Assembly (NCBI RefSeq): GCF_000423665.1
Contig: NZ_KE384069.1
Location: 186,001-250,000 of the forward strand
Length of the DNA stretch: 64,000 nucleotides
From: Solirubrobacter soli DSM 22325
GTDB lineage: Bacteria > Actinomycetota > Thermoleophilia > Solirubrobacterales > Solirubrobacteraceae
Direction of reading: 5' to 3'
The notes under the pieces were generated by a model, which ran no database searches, was not told where the DNA came from, and worked only from the letters and a program-made list of their open reading frames with translations. This document shows positions 25,707 to 33,462 of the stretch, piece after piece. How positions within the stretch are numbered: position 1 is the stretch's first letter; each line of letters starts with the position of its first letter. The position numbers were made by a program, and so were the translations under genes.

Positions 25707-26725
25707 GGGCGCAGGTTCTTCAAGGGCTCGGCGCTCTCGCGGGTGCCGAGCTGGAGCTCCCGGAGCCGGTCGGCGACCAGGTCCGGGTGCGGCTGACCGC
25801 GAGCGGCGTCTGCCACTCCGACCTGCACGCGTTCAACGGCGACTGGACGGTCCCGTTCCCGCTCGTGCTCGGGCATGAGGGCGCGGGCGTGGTCGAGGCC
25901 ACCGGCCCGCAGGTGCGCGACGTCGCCGTCGGCGACCACGTGGTCCTGTCGTGGTTCGCGCCCTGCCGCCGCTGCCGGGCGTGCGCGGCGGGACGCGCCT
26001 GGCTGTGCACCGGGACGCGGGCGCTCGAGCATCCGAGCGCTGTCGCGGGCGTCCACGCCTACCTGGGCCTCGGCACGTTCGCCGAGGCGACGGTCGTGCC
26101 GGAGTCGGCGGTGGTGGCGATCGACCCGCGCGTCCCGCCGGAGGTCGCGGCGCTGATCGGCTGCAGCGTCGCCACGGGCGTCGGCGCGGTGCTCAACACG
26201 GCGCGGGTCGAGGCGGGGGAGACGGCGGTCGTCGTGGGCTGCGGCGGGGTCGGCCAGGCGATCGTGCTCGGGCTCGCGTTGGCGGGCGCGCGCGAGATCG
26301 TCGCGGTCGACCTGAGCCCGGAGCGGCGCGAGCAGGCGCTGGCGCTCGGCGCGACCGCGGCCGTCGATCGCGGCGCGGGCGAGTTCGACCACGCGTTCGA
26401 GGCGATCGGCCGCGCGGAGACGCTCGAAGCCCTCCCCGGCCTGCTGGCGCGGGGCGGCCAGGGCGTGATCGTCGGCATGCCGGCCGAAGGCGTGCGGATC
26501 GCGATCGACCCGTTCGACCTCGCCGACCAGGGCAAGCGGCTCATCGGCTGCAACTACGGTTCCTGCGTGCCCGCCGTCGACTTCCCGCGCCTCGCCGACC
26601 TCTTCCTCGCCGGCCGCCTCCCGCTCGACAAGCTCGTCGGGCGCCGGCGTCCGCTCGACGAGGCGGTCCCGGCGCTGGACGACCTGCGCGACGCCGTCGG
26701 CCTGCGGACGGTCCTATGCGCATGA
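25703..26725 (+). CDS. Zinc-dependent alcohol dehydrogenase
   Basis: The GTG at 25703 overlaps the permease stop and gives 340 residues in the medium-chain dehydrogenase family. Catalytic zinc ligands are visible: C37 in GVCHSDLH, and H58/E59 in GHEGAG. Structural zinc cysteines follow in CRRCRACAAGRAWLC. The Rossmann motif VVGCGGVGQAI starts near residue 175. Class III/mycothiol-dependent or short-chain alcohol dehydrogenases are the closest types. In this operon it may oxidise an alcohol or reduce an aldehyde derived from the imported substrate. Its last codons include one half of a CCTATGCGCA inverted repeat. Confidence 0.9.
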   Translation: MRAQVLQGLGALAGAELELPEPVGDQVRVRLTASGVCHSDLHAFNGDWTVPFPLVLGHEGAGVVEATGPQVRDVAVGDHVVLSWFAPCRRCRACAAGRAWLCTGTRALEHPSAVAGVHAYLGLGTFAEATVVPESAVVAIDPRVPPEVAALIGCSVATGVGAVLNTARVEAGETAVVVGCGGVGQAIVLGLALAGAREIVAVDLSPERREQALALGATAAVDRGAGEFDHAFEAIGRAETLEALPGLLARGGQGVIVGMPAEGVRIAIDPFDLADQGKRLIGCNYGSCVPAVDFPRLADLFLAGRLPLDKLVGRRRPLDEAVPALDDLRDAVGLRTVLCA

Positions 26726-26797
26726 GCCCGATGGCAGGCCACCGCGGGACCAAGCGCGGGTTTCGGGCATCCCGAGGGTGGCGCCGGTGCGCATAGG
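26713..26797. promoter_or_regulatory. Inverted half-sites flanking the XRE-cupin leader
   Basis: CCTATGCGCA (26713-26722, in the last codons of the dehydrogenase gene) and its exact reverse complement TGCGCATAGG (26788-26797, in the first codons of the regulator gene) bracket the leader. They share CCTATGC with the palindrome before the permease gene. They could be operators for autoregulation or the closing stem of an mRNA leader. Confidence 0.4.
26724..26782 (+). repeat. Dispersed 59-nt leader element, copy B (upstream of XRE-cupin gene)
   Basis: Same register and length as copy A at 7538-7596, and likewise located between a stop codon and the next start. The variable part forms a different small hairpin (TGGC-AG-GCCA). 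The outer GCCCGA/TCGGGC pairing and the alternative CGGG-CAT-CCCG hairpin are kept. It ends with GAGGGTGG, the likely ribosome-binding site of the regulator gene, 4 nt before its GTG. Confidence 0.6.
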
Positions 26798-27344
26798 CGC
26801 TCGTCTCCGTCATGCGAGAGAGGCCGGACGGCTCTCGCTCGGGGACGTCGAAGCCCGGACGGGGCTCTCCAAGGGCTTCCTGTCCAAGGTCGAGCGCGAC
26901 GCATCGTCGCCCTCGGTCGCCAACCTCGTCGCGATCTGCGACGCCATCGGGCTGCCGATGGCCGACCTGTTCGCGGTCCCGCGCACGACGCTGATCCGCC
27001 TCTCGGACCGCCCGTCGATGGACCTGCCCAAGGCCGCGGCGGTGCGCGACACGCTGATCACCCCCGAGACCGAGCGCCATGTCACCGTGCTCGAGACCGT
27101 CATCGCCAACGGCGGCGGCTCCGGCGGCGAGGCGCTGTACGCGATGCCCTCGGAGTGCGAGGTCTGCTTCGTGCTCGAGGGCGAGATCGAGGTCGTCGTG
27201 GAGGACGAGACGTTCGCGCTCGGTCCCGGCGACGCCCTGACGTTCGGCGCCGCCGTGCCGCACACCTGGCGCACGGCGGGCGCCGCGCGGATCCTCTGGA
27301 TCCTCGCGCCCGGCCTTCCCGACCCCCGAAACGAGGTCAATTGA
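26787..27344 (+). CDS. XRE-family regulator with C-terminal cupin domain (PuuR-like)
   Basis: The GTG at 26787 gives MRIGARLRHAREAGRLSLGD, the usual start of this family, and follows GAGGGTGG at a good distance; a GTG at 26778 is the alternative. The 185-residue protein has an N-terminal XRE helix-turn-helix (residues 3-60, with TGLSKGFLSKVER) and a C-terminal cupin (about 110-180, with GDALTFGAAVPHTW). PuuR, a polyamine-responsive repressor, has this layout. The gene sits between a dehydrogenase and a ureohydrolase (TTGA overlap), so it probably controls this operon. The half-site pattern CCTATGC is the candidate target. Confidence 0.88.
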   Translation: MRIGARLRHAREAGRLSLGDVEARTGLSKGFLSKVERDASSPSVANLVAICDAIGLPMADLFAVPRTTLIRLSDRPSMDLPKAAAVRDTLITPETERHVTVLETVIANGGGSGGEALYAMPSECEVCFVLEGEIEVVVEDETFALGPGDALTFGAAVPHTWRTAGAARILWILAPGLPDPRNEVN

Positions 27345-28285
27345 GACTCTCACCCCCCGACGCGGGCGTCGCTCCGCGCTACACGGGCATCCGCACCTTC
27401 GCGCGGGCGCCGCACGTCACCTCCGCCGAGGACGCGGACGTCGCCGTCATCGGCGTCCCGTTCGACACCGCGACGTCGATGCGCCCCGGCGCGCGCTTCG
27501 GGCCGGCCGGCATCCGCGACGCCTCGCTGCTGTTGCGCCCGTACAACCCCGCGCTGGACGTCAACGTCTTCGAGGCGGTCTCGATCGCCGACCTCGGCGA
27601 CCTCGAGACCACGCCGGGCAACGCGGAGCGCACGACGGCGCAGATCGCCGCCCAGCTCGAGCCCGTCATCCGCGCCGGCGCCGTCCCGCTCACGCTCGGC
27701 GGCGACCACTCGATCGTGCTCGGCGAGCTGCGTGCCCAGGCCGCGGTCCACGGCCCCGTCGGCGTCGTCCTGCTCGACGCCCACGCCGACACGTGGGAGC
27801 AGTACTACGGCGAGCGCTACTTCCACGGCACGCCGTTCAAGCGGGCGCTGGAGGAGGGCCTGATCGACCCGCACCGCTCGCTGCTGGCGGGGATGCGCGG
27901 CTCCCTCTACGCGGCGTCGGACCTCGACGAGCCGCGCGAGTGGGGCTTTCAGATCGTGCCCTGCGACGAGCTGCGCACCTGGTCGCCCGCCGAGTACTCG
28001 GCGCGGGTCCGCGAGCGGATCGGCGACGGGCCGGCGTTCCTCTCGTTCGACATCGACAGCATCGACCCCGCGTTCGCGCCGGCGACCGGCACGCCCGAGG
28101 TCTGCGGCCTGCTCCCGCACGAGGCGATCGCGTTCATCCGCGCGCTGCGCGGCGTCGAGTTCGGCGGGTTCGACCTCGTGGAGGTCGCGCCGGCCTACGA
28201 CACCAACGCTCAGACGACGGCGCTGCTGGCGGCCAACATCGCGTACGAGTTCATCAGCCTGGTTGCGGTCCGCGCGCTGACATAA
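27341..28285 (+). CDS. Ureohydrolase (agmatinase/guanidinobutyrase family)
   Basis: The family splits urea from guanidino compounds using two metal ions. Metal-binding motifs are GGDHSIVLGE, LLDAHADTWE and SFDIDSIDPAFAPATGTPE. The 314-residue length and the late EVAPAYD match agmatinase-type rather than arginase-type enzymes. A TTG start at 27341 overlapping the regulator stop is inferred from the junction and the loss of similarity upstream. The substrate is uncertain: agmatine, guanidinobutyrate, guanidine or another guanidino compound. The operon context (NCS1 permease, dehydrogenase, PuuR-like regulator) favours a catabolic role. Confidence 0.9.
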   Translation: MRLSPPDAGVAPRYTGIRTFARAPHVTSAEDADVAVIGVPFDTATSMRPGARFGPAGIRDASLLLRPYNPALDVNVFEAVSIADLGDLETTPGNAERTTAQIAAQLEPVIRAGAVPLTLGGDHSIVLGELRAQAAVHGPVGVVLLDAHADTWEQYYGERYFHGTPFKRALEEGLIDPHRSLLAGMRGSLYAASDLDEPREWGFQIVPCDELRTWSPAEYSARVRERIGDGPAFLSFDIDSIDPAFAPATGTPEVCGLLPHEAIAFIRALRGVEFGGFDLVEVAPAYDTNAQTTALLAANIAYEFISLVAVRALT

Positions 28286-28370
28286 CGGCTTTCTCGTAGA
28301 TCGGTCCGGACGGCCGAGCGCCGCCCGTGGCATTGACGCAGGTCAGCACTCGGAGAACGCTCCGGGTGTC

Positions 28371-29675
28371 GTGCGCGTACTGCTTGTCGCCTTGGTGACC
28401 GCGGGCCTGGTCTGGCCGGCGGCCGCCGCGGGTTCGGGCGTGCCGGGCGACGGCGGGCCGGCGACCCAGGCCCCGCTCTCGGCCCCCAGCGACGTGGCGT
28501 GGCTCGCCGGCGGCGCGTTCCTGGTCGCGGACGCCGGGCAAGGCCGCGTGCGGTTGGTCGACGCGGCCGGGGTGATCACGAGCGTGGCGGGCGGCGGGAC
28601 GGCCACCGCGGGATCGGCGCTCGACATCGCGCTCGTGCGGCCGACCGGGCTCGCGGTCGACCCGCTGGGCGGGTACCTGATCGCCGACGCGGGCGCCGAC
28701 CGCGTCTGGCGCGTCGACGCCGCGGGCGCAGCGCGGGTCATCGCCGGCACGGGGGAGCGCGGGTTCAGCGGCGACGGCGGGCCGGCAACGGCCGCGCTGC
28801 TCGCCAAGCCCAGCGGTGTCGCGGTCCTCGCGGACGGCTCCGTGGTGATCGCCGACCAGGGCAACAACCGCGTGCGCCGCGTCGCCGCCGACGGGACGAT
28901 CGCGACGGTCGCCGGGGGCGGGTTGGAGGACAGCGCGCGGCTCAGCCAGCCGACCGCGGTCGCCGCGCTGCCGGCCGGCGGGTTCCTCGTGGCCGACACG
29001 GGCAACCACCGCGTCGCCCGGGTCGCCTTCGGCACGCTGACCACCGTCGCGGGGACCGGCGTCGGAGGCGTCGCCGGCGACCCGGGTCCCGCGGTCAGGC
29101 GGCCGCTGGGCACGCCGGTCGACGTCGCGGTCACGCCCGGCGGCGGGTTCGTGGTCGCGGACGTGGACAGCCAGCAGGTCCTCCGCGTCGACGCTTCCGG
29201 GAACGTGACGACGGTGCTCGACGGCACGGCGGCCGCCGGCGTCGCGGTCAGCGCCGACGACGTCCTGCTCGTCGCCGACGTGTCCGGGGTGGTCCTCGCA
29301 CGCCCCGCGGGCGGGATCAGCCGGGTCGTGGCCGGCGTGCAGTTGCCGCTGACCGGCCCGGGGACCGCGAAGACGGCGCCGAACGTAAAGGCGGCCGGCT
29401 ACCGCGTCTATCTGAGCGCGATCAAGCCCACCCGCTCGGGCTGCACGCTGCTCCTGGCGTACGTCGCCTCCGACGACGGCGACGGGACGCTGACGATCGG
29501 GCGCACGCCCTACAAGGCTCGGATCTACGCTCCGAGGAACCAGTTCCGTGTGGGCGTCGTCAGGTTCAAGCCGGCGCGCTACGCCGTTCGGCTGACGGTC
29601 AAGCGGCTCGGCGACGGGCGCACCGCGACGACCACGGGCACGCTGGTCGTGCGCAAGGGCCGCTGTGGAGGGTGA
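28371..29675 (+). CDS. Secreted NHL-repeat beta-propeller protein
   Basis: A signal peptide (MRVLLVALVTAGLVWPAAAA) precedes about six NHL-type repeats. Examples are PTGLAVDPLGGYLIADAGAD, PSGVAVLADGSVVIADQGNN and PTAVAALPAGGFLVADTGNH, alternating with VAGGG or IAGTG turns. The C-terminal 100 residues form a separate, basic beta-type domain. Such propellers mediate binding and no enzyme motif is visible. The 434-residue product starts at a GTG. The 85 bp upstream hold no clear promoter. The next gene overlaps the stop by 11 bp. Confidence 0.8.
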   Translation: MRVLLVALVTAGLVWPAAAAGSGVPGDGGPATQAPLSAPSDVAWLAGGAFLVADAGQGRVRLVDAAGVITSVAGGGTATAGSALDIALVRPTGLAVDPLGGYLIADAGADRVWRVDAAGAARVIAGTGERGFSGDGGPATAALLAKPSGVAVLADGSVVIADQGNNRVRRVAADGTIATVAGGGLEDSARLSQPTAVAALPAGGFLVADTGNHRVARVAFGTLTTVAGTGVGGVAGDPGPAVRRPLGTPVDVAVTPGGGFVVADVDSQQVLRVDASGNVTTVLDGTAAAGVAVSADDVLLVADVSGVVLARPAGGISRVVAGVQLPLTGPGTAKTAPNVKAAGYRVYLSAIKPTRSGCTLLLAYVASDDGDGTLTIGRTPYKARIYAPRNQFRVGVVRFKPARYAVRLTVKRLGDGRTATTTGTLVVRKGRCGG

Positions 29676-30327
29676 CGAACGCCGCGGCGTGCGCTTCACG
29701 AAGCTCGGCTTCGCGGCGATCGTCGCCGTCGTCGCGCTCGCGGGCAATGCCTTCCAGCTCCTCTACAGCGTCGATCCGACCCGCAAGCCGGACCCGAACG
29801 AGCGCCTGCGCGCGGCGATCCAGCCGCTGTCCGCCGAGCCGCAGGTCTCGCTCGGAACCTATCTCGCGCGGACGACCGCGCCTCCCGAGATCGAGCGCAC
29901 GATCGACGGGCTGATCCTGGCCAAGTACAAGACCCACGAGGAGTTCCTGTGCGCGAAGGAGCGCAAGCTCGCGGTGCGCGGATACATGGTCTACGCCGAT
30001 ATCACCGTCGAGGGCCTCAAGCACCGCGCGGTCGACCTCTACACGACGCTGTACTCCAACGCGACGCACCGCCGGATGGCCGCGTATGAAGGCGAGGCGC
30101 CGCTGCCGCCGCTGAAGCTCACCTCGCCGACGGACTCCTTCGTCCAGGCCGCGTTCCTCGAGGTCCCGGAGCGGCCGCGCGCGAACTACTACGCGCGCTT
30201 CGAGCTGCGGACGCACGAGGACGGCGACAAGCTCGGCACGCTGCTGGCGATGGCCGACAGCAAGCCGTTCCCGGGCTTCGAGGGCAACTACGCCCGCGGG
30301 TACCCGCACTGCCCGCGCGTCATGTGA
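29665..30327 (+). CDS. Membrane-anchored protein of unknown function
   Basis: The 220-residue product has one N-terminal membrane helix (LGFAAIVAVVALAGNAFQLL, about 13-32) and an extracytoplasmic alpha/beta domain with no recognised family. The GTG at 29665 lies 5-6 bp after an AAGGG; a GTG at 29689 would still keep the helix. It overlaps the NHL-repeat gene by 11 bp, so the pair is probably co-expressed at the cell surface. Its end overlaps the convergent MEDS-like gene by 8 bp. Confidence 0.7.
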   Translation: MEGDERRGVRFTKLGFAAIVAVVALAGNAFQLLYSVDPTRKPDPNERLRAAIQPLSAEPQVSLGTYLARTTAPPEIERTIDGLILAKYKTHEEFLCAKERKLAVRGYMVYADITVEGLKHRAVDLYTTLYSNATHRRMAAYEGEAPLPPLKLTSPTDSFVQAAFLEVPERPRANYYARFELRTHEDGDKLGTLLAMADSKPFPGFEGNYARGYPHCPRVM

Positions 30328-30838
30328 GCACGGTGTCGTGCGTGAGCGCGATCTGGGCCATCCGGTGGTCGCGCTCGAGGTCGCCGACGATGTAGAGGCA
30401 GAGCGACACGCACGGGCGGTCGTGGAAGTGGTCGTCCCACGCGCGGTCGTACTCGACGGAGCGGTCGATGATCGCCGCGTCCGGGCCGATCGGGAAGCGT
30501 GCCCACCACGCGGCGTCGAACCCGCGGGCCAGCGCGGCCTCCAGCTCCGGCTCCCACGCGTGCACGTAGTCCTCGACCGTGATCGAGAGGTCGATCTCCC
30601 GGAAGACCATCCGCCCCTCGGCCTCGAGCGCGGCGACGTCCAGCCCGGCCTCGGTCAGGCTCGCGCGGTCGGCGCCGGACCGGCCTTCGAGCGACCGATG
30701 GAACAGCCAACCGTTGCGCTTGGCGCCGAGCGCGTAGAAGGACGCCAGGGTCGGCGCCACTTCCTCGGCGGTCGACAGCAGCATCGCGACGTGCGGGCAT
30801 GTGCCGCCCGGAAAAGCGCTTTCTAGAGCGGAATCCAT
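30320..30838 (-). CDS. MEDS-domain-like sensory protein
   Basis: The 172-residue protein resembles the MEDS (DcmR sensory) domain: CPHVAMLLSTAEEVAPTLAS near the start, a central GLDVAALEAEGRMVF and a late CVSLCLYIVGDLER. In other systems this domain occurs in, or next to, regulators and kinases and may sense small ligands. It lies downstream of the GAF histidine kinase on the same strand and overlaps its 3' end by 16 bp, so it is likely a partner of that two-component system. The match is from memory of family patterns and not certain. Confidence 0.65.
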   Translation of the reverse strand: MDSALESAFPGGTCPHVAMLLSTAEEVAPTLASFYALGAKRNGWLFHRSLEGRSGADRASLTEAGLDVAALEAEGRMVFREIDLSITVEDYVHAWEPELEAALARGFDAAWWARFPIGPDAAIIDRSVEYDRAWDDHFHDRPCVSLCLYIVGDLERDHRMAQIALTHDTVLT

Positions 30839-31872
30839 AGGGTGACGAGGGTTCCCTTACCTGGTGTCGAGGTGATCGTGCATTCGCCGCCGTGGCCGCG
30901 TGCGCGCTCGCGCATCACGGTCAGGCCGAGGTGGCCGTCCTCGACCCCTGGGGCGGCGTCGGGATCGAACCCGTCGCCGTTGTCGGCGACGGTCAGCTCG
31001 AGGCGCTCGTCGTCGGCGGCGTAGGTGATCTCCACGGCGCTCGCGCGCGCGTGCGCGTCCGTGTTGGCGACGGCCTCGGAGACGACGCGGGCCGCGAGCG
31101 TGACCGCCTCGGGTCCCGCTTCGCCGCGTCCGCTCACCCGGACGGCGCACTGCGAACGGCGCGCCGCCTTGTCGATCGCCTCGCGCAGGTCGGCGGGCGC
31201 GTCGTCGGAGAGCTCCTGCAGGCGGGCGCGGACGAGCCGGTGGGCGGCGTCGACGGCCTCGGTCAGGCGGGCGCGGTCCGGCTCGGGCAGCGCCAACTCG
31301 CGCCGCGCGCACGCGAGGTATTGGGCGAGCCCGTCGTGGACCTCGGCGGCGAGCTGGCGGCGCTCGCGCTCCATCGCGGCGTGCAGCAGCTCCCGCCGCA
31401 ACTGGGCGGTCGTGATCCCCGCGGAGAGCTGCATCCCGAGCAGGGTCAGCACGGTCCCGCTCAGCGGGTCGATCCGGATCGGCTCGGTGGCGGACGCGAT
31501 GACGACGCCCACCATCTCCCGTTCGCCGGTGACGAGCGGCAGGATCACCCAGTTGGTGGCGGGCGGCGCGAACGGGTTCTCGACGAGCCAGGAGGCGGCC
31601 TCGCGCAGGACGATCGGCGCGCCGCCGGCGACCGCGAGCCGCCACGCCTCCTCGTCGAAGGAGAGCTCCTGGGCACACGTGCCGGTGTAGCGGCGCAGGA
31701 CGGGGTGGCCGTCGGCGTCGGGGAGGTAGAGCGCGGCATCGTGCAGGTGCAGCGCCTCGCACATCTCCTCCAGCGCGGCGGCCGCGAGGACGGGCAGCTC
31801 GTCGGTTCCCACCAGTGCGCGCGAGACGCGGGAGACCGCGGCCAGGCCATTGAGGACCTCCGGAGCGATCAC
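30823..31872 (-). CDS. Cytoplasmic GAF-domain sensor histidine kinase (NarL type)
   Basis: The 349-residue kinase has no membrane helix. A GAF domain spans about 15-155. A HisKA_3 segment follows with RRQLAAEVHDGLAQYLA (phospho-acceptor H179). The HATPase domain shows VSEAVANTDAHA, VADNGDGFD and HLGLTVMRERA. Its start is only 18 bp from the start of the divergent NarL regulator at 31891, its likely partner. The two promoters must therefore overlap the opposite coding regions or give nearly leaderless mRNAs. The ligand of the GAF domain is unknown. Confidence 0.92.
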   Translation of the reverse strand: MIAPEVLNGLAAVSRVSRALVGTDELPVLAAAALEEMCEALHLHDAALYLPDADGHPVLRRYTGTCAQELSFDEEAWRLAVAGGAPIVLREAASWLVENPFAPPATNWVILPLVTGEREMVGVVIASATEPIRIDPLSGTVLTLLGMQLSAGITTAQLRRELLHAAMERERRQLAAEVHDGLAQYLACARRELALPEPDRARLTEAVDAAHRLVRARLQELSDDAPADLREAIDKAARRSQCAVRVSGRGEAGPEAVTLAARVVSEAVANTDAHARASAVEITYAADDERLELTVADNGDGFDPDAAPGVEDGHLGLTVMRERARGHGGECTITSTPGKGTLVTLWIPL

Positions 31873-31890
31873 GGCGCGATACTACGCCCA

Positions 31891-32469
31891 GTGAAGGTGA
31901 TCATCGCCGACGACCACCGGTTGATGCGCGAGGGCACCGCGGCGCTGCTGGCCGCCGATCCGCGGATCGACGTGGTCGGCCTTGCCTCGGGCGGTCGCGA
32001 GGCGGTCGAGCTGGCCGCGCGGCTGAAGCCCGACGTCGCGCTGCTGGACGTGGGGATGCCGGACATCGGCGGGGTGGAGGCGTGCGCGGCGATCCGCGCG
32101 CAGGTCCCGTCGGTGCGCGTGCTCATGCTCACCGTCTCAGAGGACGCGTTGGACGTCCGGGCGGCGCTGCGCGTGGGGGCGTCGGGGTATCTGCTCAAGG
32201 ACATCCCGCCGGGGGAGCTGGTGGCTGCGGTGCTGGGCGCCGACCGGGTGATGGCCTCGGCCGAGGCGCCGGTCGACGAGCTCTCGGTGCGCGAGCGCGA
32301 GGTGCTCGAGCTGATCGGGCGCGGGCTCCGCAACCGTGAGATCGCCGAGCGGTTGGTCGTGAGCGAGGCGACGGTCAAGACCCACGTGCGTCATGTGCTG
32401 GAGAAGCTGCGCCTACGCAATCGCGCGGAGGCAGCAGCGTTCGCAGCCCGCGGCCGATCCGCGCCCTGA
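31891..32469 (+). CDS. NarL/FixJ-family response regulator
   Basis: The GTG at 31891 gives MKVIIADDHRLMREG; the longer open frame upstream is antisense to the kinase. The 192-residue protein has D7/D8, phospho-acceptor D53 (ALLDVGMPDIGG) and the lysine in YLLKDIP. A LuxR helix-turn-helix follows (LSVREREVLELIGRGLRNRE, EATVKTHVRHVLEKL). It is divergent from its likely kinase. Its 3' end overlaps a small convergent sigma-like gene by 95 bp. Confidence 0.93.
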   Translation: MKVIIADDHRLMREGTAALLAADPRIDVVGLASGGREAVELAARLKPDVALLDVGMPDIGGVEACAAIRAQVPSVRVLMLTVSEDALDVRAALRVGASGYLLKDIPPGELVAAVLGADRVMASAEAPVDELSVREREVLELIGRGLRNREIAERLVVSEATVKTHVRHVLEKLRLRNRAEAAAFAARGRSAP

Positions 32470-32713
32470 CGTCCGCCGGCGTCGTGTCGAGCACGCTCGC
32501 GATCTCGTCGGTCTTGTAGCCGAGCGCGCGCGCCAGCACGACCGCGTCGCGGTCGTCGGGCGCCATCCCGGCGTACTGCGCCACACGTGTCGCGGCCAGC
32601 CGCGCCCCGAGCACCGCGTCGCCGCCCGCGACGAGCACGCGGCGCGTCACCTCGGCCGCTGTCTCCTCGTCGCCACAGACGGTCCACGCCGCCGCGAACA
32701 CCTCATTGAGCAC
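32375..32713 (-). CDS. Small sigma-70 region 4-like protein
   Basis: The 112-residue product has a helical N-terminus (LNEVFAAAWTVCGDEETAAE, like the end of ECF sigma region 2). A region-4-like helix-turn-helix follows (APDDRDAVVLARALGYKTDE, IASVLDTTPADVRARIGRGL). It is too short to be a complete sigma factor. It may be a degenerate or regulatory relative. Its last third overlaps the response regulator gene on the other strand, so only the part from 32470 to 32713 is independent evidence. No clear ribosome-binding site is seen. Confidence 0.5.
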   Translation of the reverse strand: MLNEVFAAAWTVCGDEETAAEVTRRVLVAGGDAVLGARLAATRVAQYAGMAPDDRDAVVLARALGYKTDEIASVLDTTPADVRARIGRGLRTLLPPRDCVGAASPAHDARGS

Positions 32714-32767
32714 GAAGCGGACGCTATGCGGCTAGCGGGGGCGTGCCATCGCCCAAAGGGATGATGT

Positions 32768-33439
32768 TTACGAGTCCTGCGCGGTCGGCCGGACGAGGAT
32801 CTCGTTGACGTCCATATGCGGTGGCTGAGTGACCGCGAACAGGACGGCGCGGGCGATGTCCTCGGCCTTCAGCGTGTCCTCGATCGAGTGGCTGAACCCG
32901 GGGGTCTCGACCATCCCGGGGGAGATCAGCGTCGTTCGCACGCCGGTGCCGTTGAAGTCCAGGCGGGCGGCCTCGGCCATCCCGTTGACGGCGAACTTGG
33001 TGGCGCTGTAGAGGCTGCCCTGGAGCGCTCGCCGGCCGGCGACGCTGCCGGTGATGACGAGATGTCCCTTCGTGGCGCGCAGCGCGGCCGCGGTGGCACG
33101 GATCGTCGCGTAGATCCCGAAGACGTTGATCAGCACCATCTGCTTGGCGGCCTCGACGTCACCGGACTCGAACCCGCGCGGGTGGCCGACGCCGGCGTTG
33201 GCCAGCACGACGTCGATCCGGCCGAACTCGGTGCGCGCGCGCTCGACCATCGCCTCCACCTGGGCGTAGTCGGTCACGTCACACGGGACGGCGATCCCGC
33301 CGAGCTCGGCGGCGAGTTCTTGCAGCTTGTCGGCCGAGCGAGCGCCGAGAACGAGCTTGTAGCCGGCCTCGGCCGCCTGCCGGGCGGTGGCGGCGCCGAT
33401 CCCCGATGAGGCGCCGGCGATCAGGAACACACGATCCAT
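32768..33439 (-). CDS. Short-chain dehydrogenase/reductase
   Basis: The 223-residue protein is a classical SDR. It has the cofactor motif GASSGIGAAT, VLANAGVG, a serine in VITGSVAGR and the catalytic YSATK. ARSADK after the second strand suggests NADP preference. The substrate is unknown. It is divergent from obg, with 23 bp between the two starts. Confidence 0.92.
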   Translation of the reverse strand: MDRVFLIAGASSGIGAATARQAAEAGYKLVLGARSADKLQELAAELGGIAVPCDVTDYAQVEAMVERARTEFGRIDVVLANAGVGHPRGFESGDVEAAKQMVLINVFGIYATIRATAAALRATKGHLVITGSVAGRRALQGSLYSATKFAVNGMAEAARLDFNGTGVRTTLISPGMVETPGFSHSIEDTLKAEDIARAVLFAVTQPPHMDVNEILVRPTAQDS

Positions 33440-33462
33440 GCTCCTATCGTTACGGATCGACG

